From Kiritimatiellia bacterium (GTDB lineage Bacteria; Verrucomicrobiota; Kiritimatiellia; SLAD01): a DNA stretch of 6,474 bases. The position numbers and the translations under genes are program-made. Positions 1 through 5,204 of this stretch are shown piece by piece. Position 1 is the first letter of the stretch. Every line of letters starts with the position of its first letter. The notes under the pieces are model-generated. The model did not search any database. It saw only the letters and a list, made by a program, of their open reading frames with translations, and was not told the origin of the DNA. The stretch lies in NCBI GenBank assembly GCA_007127595.1, contig SKZA01000254.1:1-6474 (forward strand). Reading direction: 5' to 3'.

Positions 1-1979
1 AGCGGTTCGTACAAGCATTGCTACCGATACTCGGCGAGGCGCTGGACGTAAGCCGCGCCTATATCTTCGCGTATAACCACGAGAAACATGTGATGGATAA
101 TACGGCGGAGTGGACGGCGCCTGGCATCGGTTCGCACAAGGACTCCGTTTCCGACGATACCGTACCGTGGTGGGTTCAGACACTGATGCGCGGCGATTAC
201 ATCCAGTATGCGGATATTGAGGATATCCCCTACGAAAAGGAAAAGGACTTGCTGCGGGCGCAGGACGTACGATCGATTCTGGTAGTTCCATTGTTCATCG
301 GCGCACGGTATTATGGGCTTATCGGTTTCGACGAATGCCGGGGCCGACGCGAATGGACACCGAAGGAACGCGACCAGCTCGCCGAAGTGGTGCGCATCCT
401 CATGGGCGTATGGGCGGACGAGGAGTTACGGCAAAGCGAGCAGCGTTTCAAGGGGCTCTTACAGAACGTCGCCACGGTGGCCGTGCAGGGCTATGCCTTA
501 GATGGTACGGTGCGCTACTGGAACCGCGCGTCGGAAGCCTTCTACGGCTACCGCGCGGAGGAAGTCATCGGATGCAACATGCTGGAACAGGACTGCATTA
601 TGCCCTCCATGCGTGATGACTTGCGGGCGGCGATCGCCCGGATAGCCGAAACCGGTCAGGTGCCACCCGCTTACGAATTGGAACTGATTCGCAAGGACGG
701 TTCGCCCATCCCCGTCTATTCGTCCTACGCCCTTGTAGAAGTGCCGGGGCAGGAGACCGAGTTCTTCTGTATTGATATTGACCTCAGCGATCAAAAACGC
801 ATCGAGGCGGAACGCGAGCAGCTCCAGCGCCAGTTTGCCCAAGCGCAGAAGATGGAATCGGTGGGCCGTTTGGCCGGGGGGGTGGCGCACGACTTTAACA
901 ACATGTTGATGGTCATTTTAGGCGAGGCGGAGCTGGCCATGGAACAAGTCGGTTCAGACGAGGGTCTGCACGAAAATTTGGAAGAGATCAAGAAGGCCGC
1001 CCAGCGCTCCGCCGACCTTACGCGTCAGCTTCTGGCCTTTGCACGCAAACAGACCGTGGCACCCAAGGTGATCAATCTTAACGAGAACATGGAGGGCATG
1101 CTCAAGATGCTGCGGCGGCTCATCGGGGAGGACATCGCTTTGGACTGGCGGCCGGGGGAAGAGATCGACCCGGTATTCATTGACCCCTCGCAAGTGGACC
1201 AGATTCTGGCCAACCTATGCGTCAACGCCCGGGACGCCATTGCCGAAACCGGCGAAATCCGCATCGAGACCCGGAATGTCACGATTCGCGAAACCGTCTC
1301 CAGTCGGCATGATACGGTCGTGCCCGGCAACTACATCCTCTTGACCATTAGCGACAACGGCTGCGGTATGGAGGCCGAACTTCTGGATCGGCTCTTCGAG
1401 CCCTTCTTCACAACCAAAGAAACGGGAAAAGGTACGGGCTTGGGCTTGGCCACCGTTTACGGCATCGTCAAACAGAACCGGGGCCATATCGACGTAAGAA
1501 GCGCGCCGGGCCAAGGTTCAACCTTCAGTATTTATCTGCCGAAACACGTCGCGAAGGAAGTTCCTCCTCAGAAACGGGAAAGCGCGGGGACGCCGACAAT
1601 CGAACAAGCGGCGACCATCCTGCTGGTGGAAGACGAGCCGGCCATCCTGACCACGACCACGCGGCTATTGGAAAGCATGGGTTATACGGTGATCCCTGCG
1701 GCCACATCAGGGGAAGCGATCCGCTTGGCGCGGGAACATCAGGGAGAGATCGATCTGCTTATGACCGACGTGGTCATGCCCAAAATGAACGGGCGTGATC
1801 TGGCGAAAAATCTTATGGCGCTTTATCCTGGTATCAAGCGCCTATTCATGTCGGGCTACACGGCCGATATCATTGCCCATCAAGGCGTTCTGGACGAGGG
1901 GGTGCACTTCATCCAGAAACCCTTCGAGAAAAGTAATCTCGGTTCCAAGATCCGTGAGGCGCTGACCGACCCGGCATGA
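1..1979 (+). CDS. Hybrid sensor histidine kinase/response regulator (GAF-PAS-HisKA-HATPase-REC), 5'-truncated by window edge
   Basis: The frame is already open at the first complete codon (base 3), so the gene begins upstream; the TTG at 18 lies inside the GAF domain and is not a convincing start. Numbering from base 3 gives 658 residues in the window. Residues 1 to about 138 are the C-terminal part of a GAF domain ([17 protein letters not shown]). A PAS domain with its C-terminal cap spans about 145-268 ([21 protein letters not shown]). The HisKA motif [13 protein letters not shown] places the phospho-acceptor at His296. The HATPase_c domain shows N-box Asn408, G1 box DNGCGM at 451-456, the FEPFFTTK F-box and G2 box GKGTGLGL at 475-482. 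The REC domain (about 537-650) has acidic E543-D544-E545, phospho-acceptor Asp589 in TDVVMP, Ser617 and Lys639 in QKPF. All catalytic residues are intact. No transmembrane segment is visible in this part and no DNA-binding output domain follows, so the REC domain probably passes phosphate to a separate phosphotransfer protein or regulates the kinase. The signal sensed is unknown. Confidence 0.95.
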   Translation, partial: RFVQALLPILGEALDVSRAYIFAYNHEKHVMDNTAEWTAPGIGSHKDSVSDDTVPWWVQTLMRGDYIQYADIEDIPYEKEKDLLRAQDVRSILVVPLFIGARYYGLIGFDECRGRREWTPKERDQLAEVVRILMGVWADEELRQSEQRFKGLLQNVATVAVQGYALDGTVRYWNRASEAFYGYRAEEVIGCNMLEQDCIMPSMRDDLRAAIARIAETGQVPPAYELELIRKDGSPIPVYSSYALVEVPGQETEFFCIDIDLSDQKRIEAEREQLQRQFAQAQKMESVGRLAGGVAHDFNNMLMVILGEAELAMEQVGSDEGLHENLEEIKKAAQRSADLTRQLLAFARKQTVAPKVINLNENMEGMLKMLRRLIGEDIALDWRPGEEIDPVFIDPSQVDQILANLCVNARDAIAETGEIRIETRNVTIRETVSSRHDTVVPGNYILLTISDNGCGMEAELLDRLFEPFFTTKETGKGTGLGLATVYGIVKQNRGHIDVRSAPGQGSTFSIYLPKHVAKEVPPQKRESAGTPTIEQAATILLVEDEPAILTTTTRLLESMGYTVIPAATSGEAIRLAREHQGEIDLLMTDVVMPKMNGRDLAKNLMALYPGIKRLFMSGYTADIIAHQGVLDEGVHFIQKPFEKSNLGSKIREALTDPA

Positions 1980-2214
1980 AAGAGAGCCGTTGCTTGCCGG
2001 AACAACCAGCCCTTCTCATTATCCTGTATGGAGCCGTTCAATTCCTCGGCAGTTGCGATTAGAATACGTTCAGTTGGATGCCCAATTGTACATGTGTATA
2101 AATGATGGTTCAGGCGGTAGACTTTCGAAATGTAGAAATCTTATCAACCGTTTCCGGTGCTGTTTTACGAGCTGAGAGCCCAACCAAAGCGCCCTGGTCT
2201 TAAAGAGGTGGCAA

Positions 2215-2236
2215 CAGGTCTGTCATTCGGGACCTG
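2215..2236 (+). repeat. Short inverted repeat (weak hairpin)
   Basis: CAGGTC at 2215-2220 is exactly complementary to GACCTG at 2231-2236, with a 10-base loop, followed by ATTTCTGT rather than a true T-run. The loop begins an approximate direct repeat: CTGTCATTCG at 2220-2229 recurs as CTGTCACTTCG at 2241-2251. It is too weak to call a terminator. It could be a protein-binding site or chance. Confidence 0.3.
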
Positions 2237-2263
2237 ATTTCTGTCACTTCGATGAACATGCGG

Positions 2264-2292
2264 TTGCTTTTCAGCTTACTTTAATGTATCAC
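2264..2292 (+). promoter_or_regulatory. Possible sigma70-like promoter for the lipoprotein gene
   Basis: TTGCTT at 2264-2269 lies 17 bases before TATCAC at 2287-2292, matching the consensus hexamers at 3 of 6 and 4 of 6 positions. If used, transcription would begin around 2298-2302, almost at the ATG of the following gene at 2304, giving a leaderless or nearly leaderless message. That would agree with the lack of a ribosome binding site there. The match is weak and made by eye. Confidence 0.22.
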
Positions 2293-2303
2293 TATTTCAC
2301 GCC

Positions 2304-2765
2304 ATGAACGCACCCTTCATACTCGGCGCGACCTGTTTAGGAATCGCCCTGTCCCTGCTGTCATGTCAGCGCAAAGACAACGCCATCCATCTATCGTCCG
2401 TCATTTCGTCATACATGCCATCCGACGACTCTCTTGCAGTCTACGAGGAGATCGACAAACTCCTTCTTCAACGCGGCTATACACCTATGACAAATGGTGT
2501 TTTTCGCGATCATTTGGACATGACCGACTTGCTGCTTGATACTTTGTCTACCAACAGGCCGGAGACACAAGGGGTTCTGCTCCATTCCGCCACTCACATC
2601 AAAGACCATATCGCCCTGGTATCCTATGTGCGGCAGAAAGACGATTTGTCAGAGGCGCGCATCGTCATATCGCTTGTATCCAAGGGAGCGCCCAAACAGC
2701 ACGAGATGGCTCGCGTGCGCTGGGCAATAGAGGAATATTTGCGCTCAAAGGGACTCCACCATTAA
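2304..2765 (+). CDS. Small predicted lipoprotein of unknown function
   Basis: The product is 153 residues. The N-terminus is a short hydrophobic signal (residues 3-20) ending in a lipobox-like LLSC with Cys21 as the candidate lipidation site, followed by the polar stretch QRKDN. This predicts signal peptidase II processing and membrane anchoring. The mature part of about 130 residues is charged and has no further hydrophobic segment; alpha/beta alternation is suggested by VYEEIDKLLLQRGY, HIALVSYVRQ, ARIVISLVSKG and a C-terminal helix ARVRWAIEEYLRSKG. I do not recognise a family. No Shine-Dalgarno is visible before the ATG (CTATTTCACGCC precedes it). The next gene probably begins at an ATT overlapping this stop, which suggests a coupled pair of a lipoprotein and a membrane protein. 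Confidence 0.65.
   Translation: MNAPFILGATCLGIALSLLSCQRKDNAIHLSSVISSYMPSDDSLAVYEEIDKLLLQRGYTPMTNGVFRDHLDMTDLLLDTLSTNRPETQGVLLHSATHIKDHIALVSYVRQKDDLSEARIVISLVSKGAPKQHEMARVRWAIEEYLRSKGLHH
2747..2753 (+). promoter_or_regulatory. Ribosome binding site supporting an ATT start at 2761
   Basis: AAAGGGA lies in the last codons of the lipoprotein gene, exactly 7 bases before the ATT at 2761. No comparable purine-rich site stands before the ATG at 2806, where CCGCTTATCATCTCG precedes the start. This spacing is a main reason for preferring the earlier start of the next gene. Confidence 0.4.
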
Positions 2766-3225
2766 GAAAAGACAGCGACCATACACCGGACCGCTTATCA
2801 TCTCGATGGGGCCCCTCGTTTCATATTGGATCCTGACGCTATCAGAAGGCCATAAGGGCTGGCACATCGGGGCGCTCCTTGCAATCTGTATCGCCACTTT
2901 CATTTCCTTGTGTTCTTACGTATTGGCGTTTCGCCAGTGTCGTGACATGGGCTGCGGCGCCTTTTTGGGCGTTCTGTATAGTTACGTCGGCATTCTTGGA
3001 CTTGTCTTCTTGCGTGTATTAATGACCAACCCTTCTGATCTTGGGTGGTTTCCTATAGTCGCTTTTGTGCTAGCCATTTACTGCCTGCCGTTAATAGGTC
3101 TTACCGGCGTCGGAACCTACTTGCACTTGAGTCGCAATCGGAATAACACCCCGAACAAGCCACCTGACGCGACAGGTGATTCGCCGGCGAGCTTTTTTGA
3201 TGAGACCAGGCCACATCGTCGTTGA
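2761..3225 (+). CDS. Small four-helix membrane protein of unknown function, probable ATT start
   Basis: The first ATG in frame is at 2806 (139 residues), but it cuts the first membrane helix. The frame is open from after a TAG at 2728, with no ATG, GTG or TTG before 2806. Reading from ATT at 2761 adds 15 residues, IKKRQRPYTGPLIIS, giving a basic N-terminus followed by a complete first helix (154 residues in all). Counted from the 2806 ATG, later helices lie near 20-42, 50-73 and 80-106. A polar tail rich in Asn, Pro, Asp and Arg ends in TRPHRR. The extended form fits the positive-inside rule with both termini cytoplasmic. The ATT overlaps the upstream stop as ATTAA, suggesting translational coupling to the lipoprotein gene. 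I recognise no family. If the ATT start is wrong, the gene starts at 2806 or a mutation has removed its start codon. Confidence 0.6.
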   Translation: MKKRQRPYTGPLIISMGPLVSYWILTLSEGHKGWHIGALLAICIATFISLCSYVLAFRQCRDMGCGAFLGVLYSYVGILGLVFLRVLMTNPSDLGWFPIVAFVLAIYCLPLIGLTGVGTYLHLSRNRNNTPNKPPDATGDSPASFFDETRPHRR

Positions 3226-3323
3226 CATCGGCCAGTGCATGGGTCGGCATATACTCTGCGGGCGAATTGATAGAGGACGAAACACGGCAGGTCGCGTATC
3301 CCGCTCCGTCTGGGTCTTAACGT

Positions 3324-3331
3324 GGAGGAGG
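3324..3331 (+). promoter_or_regulatory. Strong Shine-Dalgarno deciding the start at 3334
   Basis: GGAGGAGG reads directly before ATGAAG. The GGAGG core at 3324-3328 leaves 5 bases to the ATG at 3334. An in-frame GTG at 3322 would place this motif inside the coding region as GAG-GAG-GAA codons, so the ATG at 3334 is the much better start. Confidence 0.8.
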
Positions 3332-3333
3332 AA

Positions 3334-3768
3334 ATGAAGAAACTCGGGTATATTGCCATCTTATTGGGTCTGCTCTACCTGCCTATGAGCGCCCTGAATC
3401 TTGGTCGCGGGCTTGCCACGTCTATCGAAGATATGTCATCGCTAGACAAGATCGTATATTCGACAAGACTTCATCCACCACCGGGCCGCCCCCTCAGCGA
3501 TGATGAATTGCTGCGGCTTCACCGCGCCGGCATCATCACCAGCACCTTCATGCTTGCGATATCGCTTGCCGCAATCGTGTCAGGATTCGGGCTCCTTATC
3601 ATGAGACGATGGGCGATCACCGTGTGGCTTGTCGCAATATCTGCAGCCGCAATCTTGCACGGCTACACGTTCTACGCGTATGGAAAACACTGGATCGGTG
3701 TAGTTCTAACGCTTTCATTATGTGCAGCCTCTTGGCATGAATTCATTCATTCCAGGCGCAGGACGTAA
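3334..3768 (+). CDS. Small integral membrane protein of unknown function (four predicted helices)
   Basis: The protein is 144 residues, starting MKKLGYIAILLGLLYLP behind the strongest ribosome binding site in the window. Hydrophobic segments lie near residues 4-23, 67-90, 93-114 and 119-134. Between the first and second is a polar region of about 40 residues (SIEDMSSLDKIVYSTRLHPPPGRPLSDDELLRLHRAG), presumably on the outer face. Basic clusters MRR at 90-92 and the terminal SRRRT mark cytoplasmic sides. The first segment could be an uncleaved signal anchor. There is no catalytic motif and I recognise no family. The gene lies 108 bases after the previous membrane-protein gene and may share its transcript. 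An AGGCGC/GCGCCT inverted repeat (3754-3759 and 3771-3776) spans the stop but has no T-run. Confidence 0.7.
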   Translation: MKKLGYIAILLGLLYLPMSALNLGRGLATSIEDMSSLDKIVYSTRLHPPPGRPLSDDELLRLHRAGIITSTFMLAISLAAIVSGFGLLIMRRWAITVWLVAISAAAILHGYTFYAYGKHWIGVVLTLSLCAASWHEFIHSRRRT

Positions 3769-3812
3769 AGGCGCCTCACATCTGCCAACAGGAAACCCGC
3801 AGTGGCCAGAAT

Positions 3813-3853
3813 GGATCGCCCGGGCTTGCGCCAACCCAGGCGAAGAGCAATCC
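3813..3853. repeat. Long imperfect inverted repeat (hairpin) upstream of a short reading frame
   Basis: GGAT at 3813-3816 pairs with ATCC at 3850-3853. GCCCGGG at 3818-3824 pairs with CCCAGGC at 3835-3841 with one mismatch, around a 10-base loop. The 3' side carries an unpaired GAAGAGCA at 3842-3849. The structure ends immediately before the ATG at 3854, and the purine-rich bulge sits at ribosome-binding distance from it. There is no T-run, so it is not a standard terminator. It may be a translational control structure or part of a dispersed repeat. Confidence 0.4.
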
Positions 3854-3910
3854 ATGAAAACTGACTCATCCGTCGGTAAAACCATGAAAAGTCTACGTAT
3901 TATTGAATAA
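3854..3910 (+). CDS. Possible 18-codon leader peptide or duplicated gene start
   Basis: The frame encodes MKTDSSVGKTMKSLRIIE. Its first 22 bases match the start of the gene at 3971 at 18 positions, so MKTDSSV mirrors MNTDSNV. The two starts are 117 bases apart. It lies directly after the hairpin, with a weak purine-rich GAAGAG six bases before the ATG. It could be a regulatory leader peptide, or debris from a partial tandem duplication of the next gene. Nothing shows that it is translated. Confidence 0.22.
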   Translation: MKTDSSVGKTMKSLRIIE

Positions 3911-3956
3911 CTTGTGTGAATTCGACAAAATCCTCGTTTGGCAATGGAAACGCTTT

Positions 3957-3964
3957 GGGAGAGG
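3957..3964 (+). promoter_or_regulatory. Ribosome binding site setting the start at 3971
   Basis: GGGAGAGG is followed by six bases (TGCATC) and then ATG at 3971. The frame is open further upstream, with TTG at 3938 and ATG at 3944, but those would place this site inside the gene and have no comparable site of their own. Confidence 0.7.
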
Positions 3965-3970
3965 TGCATC

Positions 3971-4561
3971 ATGAATACTGACTCGAACGTCGTCCAACGC
4001 AACGGAACGCCATGCGGATACCCACAGGGGAATGTACCCGCCGTCCTGCTTTTGCTCTGCCTTTTTGTTCTCGGCGCGTGGCTGGGGTTTGGCTGTTTAA
4101 GCAGCAGTGACAGCGGCAAAGACACCATCGTCGTGGTAACGACGAACGTTATCGACGGGCAAACGGTCATAGTTACCAACGTCGTGCGGGCCGATGCGGC
4201 CGACTCCCCCGAGCCCGCGGCGGAAGCGCCGGATCGAGACGCGGAAGTCGCGGGTCAGCCGGAGGCCGGGCCGCAGGTGCTGTATACCACCGAGACCCGC
4301 ATTGTGGAGGGCCGCGACTTCACCACGCCAACATACGGCGCACCGGGCGTGGGCGTGATCACGGCGGTAGTGGACTGGGAAGAGGCCGGGACCATGAGCG
4401 CCTGGCTGCGCGAAGGGGACACCATGCGTCGCAGACAGTGGCATGGCGAGAAACCCATCACATTATCTCATCCGACCGATGCCGGAGCGGGTTGGAACGT
4501 ACATATCAGCGCAGGGGTCACGACCACGTTTTCGGTAACGATAGCCTACGCGCCTGAATAA
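3971..4561 (+). CDS. Membrane-anchored or lipoprotein-like secreted protein with beta-rich C-terminal domain
   Basis: The protein is 196 residues from the ATG chosen by its ribosome binding site. After a polar N-terminal stretch of about 21 residues comes a hydrophobic segment (22-41) ending at GFGC, Cys42, then SSSDSG. The -3 residue before Cys42 is Gly, which is not a canonical lipobox, so this is either an atypical lipoprotein or a signal-anchored protein. Residues 53-72 hold a near-repeat, VVTTNVI and VIVTNVV, around DGQ. A Pro/Ala/Glu/Asp-rich linker (about 74-97) leads to a beta-rich domain (about 98-196) with ITAVVDWEEAGTMSAWL, a conserved-looking GAGWNVHIS and a final FSVTIAYAPE strand. 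This resembles small beta-sandwich domains of the pre-peptidase C-terminal type by eye only. It is probably exported and presented outside the cytoplasm. The function is unknown. It follows the other small envelope genes in the same direction. Confidence 0.68.
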   Translation: MNTDSNVVQRNGTPCGYPQGNVPAVLLLLCLFVLGAWLGFGCLSSSDSGKDTIVVVTTNVIDGQTVIVTNVVRADAADSPEPAAEAPDRDAEVAGQPEAGPQVLYTTETRIVEGRDFTTPTYGAPGVGVITAVVDWEEAGTMSAWLREGDTMRRRQWHGEKPITLSHPTDAGAGWNVHISAGVTTTFSVTIAYAPE

Positions 4562-4580
4562 TCAGCCGAGGGGCCAAGAC

Positions 4581-4685
4581 TCACAGCCGTTTCAGGACGC
4601 TGAGGGCGCCCTGCAGCTCCTTATTCAGCATGAGTTTAATTTCCTGCGTAAGCCCTTGCGGCATCACGTGAACGCAGGTCTTCAC
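4581..4685 (-). pseudogene. Possible remnant or very small gene on the minus strand, 34 codons
   Basis: Reading from GTG at 4685 (or ATG at 4664) to TGA at 4583-4581, the minus strand encodes a 34-residue peptide whose second half, GLTQEIKLMLNKELQ then GALSVLKRL, looks like an amphipathic helix. Third codon positions are G/C-rich, with CTG, CAG and GAG codons. A TAA stands immediately before the GTG and there is no ribosome binding site. If it was coding, it is more likely the 3' end of a lost gene than an intact one. The opposite + strand frame is also open here, so coding is uncertain. Confidence 0.2.
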
Positions 4686-4689
4686 TTAA

Positions 4690-4980
4690 AGACGGATACG
4701 GCGCGATTCCTGTTCCGGGATGGTATGCAGCACCACGAAGACATTTGTCACAACCAAAGTCGGCCGTCTTGAAGGGCACGGCGACCCCGTTGGAGAGCAA
4801 ACCGGCGTCTTCACATTCGAAGCGGGTACGGGACGATACGCTGGCATCAGGGGGCGCGGAACATTTACCGGCATGGGCTATCCTCCACACGGCGATATAG
4901 TTCTTGATGTTGAAGGCTCCTATCGGCTCGATGACGGCGAGAGAAGAGACGACGAACAAGAAATGGATAGCGACCGTTGA
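4690..4980 (+). pseudogene. 3' fragment of a small secreted beta-barrel protein gene (allene oxide cyclase barrel-like)
   Basis: From ATG 4720 the frame encodes 86 residues; it is open back to a TAA at 4687-4689. The core, GVFTFEAGTGRYAGIRGRG then TFTG and a later DVEGSYRL, has the Gly-Thr-Gly-Arg/Lys-Tyr-Ala-Gly-Ile pattern of small bacterial exported proteins of the allene-oxide-cyclase-barrel type, which normally begin with a signal peptide and an N-terminal half of the barrel. Here there is no signal peptide, no ribosome binding site before 4720 and no recognisable N-terminal half, so I read it as a 5'-truncated or decayed gene. The acidic/basic tail GERRDDEQEMDSDR is unusual and may itself come from a late frameshift. 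It could instead be an intact short gene with an unusual start. The family assignment rests on motif recognition only. Confidence 0.4.
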
Positions 4981-5110
4981 TCTCGTGAGGGAATTAGCCA
5001 ACCACACGCTGCGTACAAGCTGGGCGTTCTCCGGGTAGATGGTTGCTGTGGCGCCTTCGCATCAGTCAGGCCTGAAGTCCGCGAGGTCACACGTTTTTGC
5101 GTTTTTGAAA

Positions 5111-5138
5111 TTGCCCTTTCAGAAAGATTGCTTATGGT
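5111..5138 (+). promoter_or_regulatory. Possible sigma70-like promoter for aceE
   Basis: TTGCCC at 5111-5116 and TATGGT at 5133-5138 are separated by 16 bases, each matching the consensus at 4 of 6 positions, about 65 bases before the aceE start. The neighbouring sequence (TTTTTGCGTTTTTGAAATTG) is locally AT-rich, as promoters often are. I see no clear operator palindrome of the PdhR type. Confidence 0.3.
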
Positions 5139-5194
5139 ATGGCCTGCACTGGGAGCCGTCGGGGTTCGCCCGATCGCGCCGTGGGATTTTACGC

Positions 5195-5200
5195 AGGGAG
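5195..5200 (+). promoter_or_regulatory. Ribosome binding site of aceE
   Basis: AGGGAG is followed by four bases (ACCA) and the ATG at 5205. This supports MSKSTNNDTQ as the N-terminus of the E1 protein. Confidence 0.7.
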
Positions 5201-5204
5201 ACCA

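Larger units (their letters stand above)
1980..2303. other. Intergenic region after the kinase gene, no convincing gene
   Basis: This 324-base gap has no reading frame with protein-like character. The longest, a TTG-initiated 61-codon frame at 1990-2175, has no ribosome binding site and unconvincing composition. Composition is clearly more AT-rich than in the kinase gene. It contains a weak hairpin and short direct repeat near 2215-2251 and a possible promoter at 2264-2292, listed separately. I found no strong GC stem followed by a T-run that could terminate the kinase transcript, and no tRNA. Confidence 0.6.
3769..3970. other. Spacer with hairpin and partial copy of the next gene's start
   Basis: This roughly 200-base spacer lies between two envelope genes. 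It carries the imperfect hairpin at 3813-3853 and the 18-codon frame at 3854-3910, both listed separately, and the ribosome binding site of the following gene. A long minus-strand open frame crosses the spacer and both neighbouring genes but looks like a shadow. Confidence 0.5.
4562..5204. other. Gene-poor region between the envelope gene and aceE, with gene debris
   Basis: This stretch of 643 bases contains no clearly intact gene. It holds a minus-strand reading-frame remnant (4581-4685), a + strand fragment of a small secreted-protein domain (4690-4980) and the probable aceE promoter (5111-5138). A perfect 10-base palindrome AGGGCGCCCT sits at 4603-4612 without a T-run. The long minus-strand open frame at 4636-5007 is best read as the shadow of the + strand fragment. 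No tRNA or strong terminator is visible. Confidence 0.5.

Noticed and set aside
1990..2175. 61-codon + strand frame with TTG start
   Set aside because: No ribosome binding site, Cys/Arg/Ser-rich composition without protein character, and it lies in an AT-richer intergenic gap.
3754..3776. AGGCGC/GCGCCT inverted repeat around the stop of the 3334 gene as a terminator
   Set aside because: Six-base stem with an 11-base loop and no following T-run. Not enough for an intrinsic terminator.
4010..4030. Imperfect palindrome: the + strand reads PCGYPQG and the minus strand PCGYPHG
   Set aside because: The symmetry is broken at every third base, leaving only two-base paired blocks. It is too weak for a hairpin or operator and probably a codon-level coincidence.
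3718..4179. 153-codon minus-strand frame
   Set aside because: It overlaps two well-supported + strand genes including their ribosome binding site, and its translation has no coherent domain or secretion signal. It is the shadow of the + strand genes and spacer.
4603..4612. Perfect palindrome AGGGCGCCCT as terminator or operator
   Set aside because: No loop, no T-run and only 10 bases. Such GC palindromes are expected by chance in this composition.
4636..5007. 123-codon minus-strand frame with a hydrophobic start
   Set aside because: It is antisense to the + strand segment encoding the recognisable GTGRYAGIRG motif, and its own translation has no family-like pattern after the first 30 residues.
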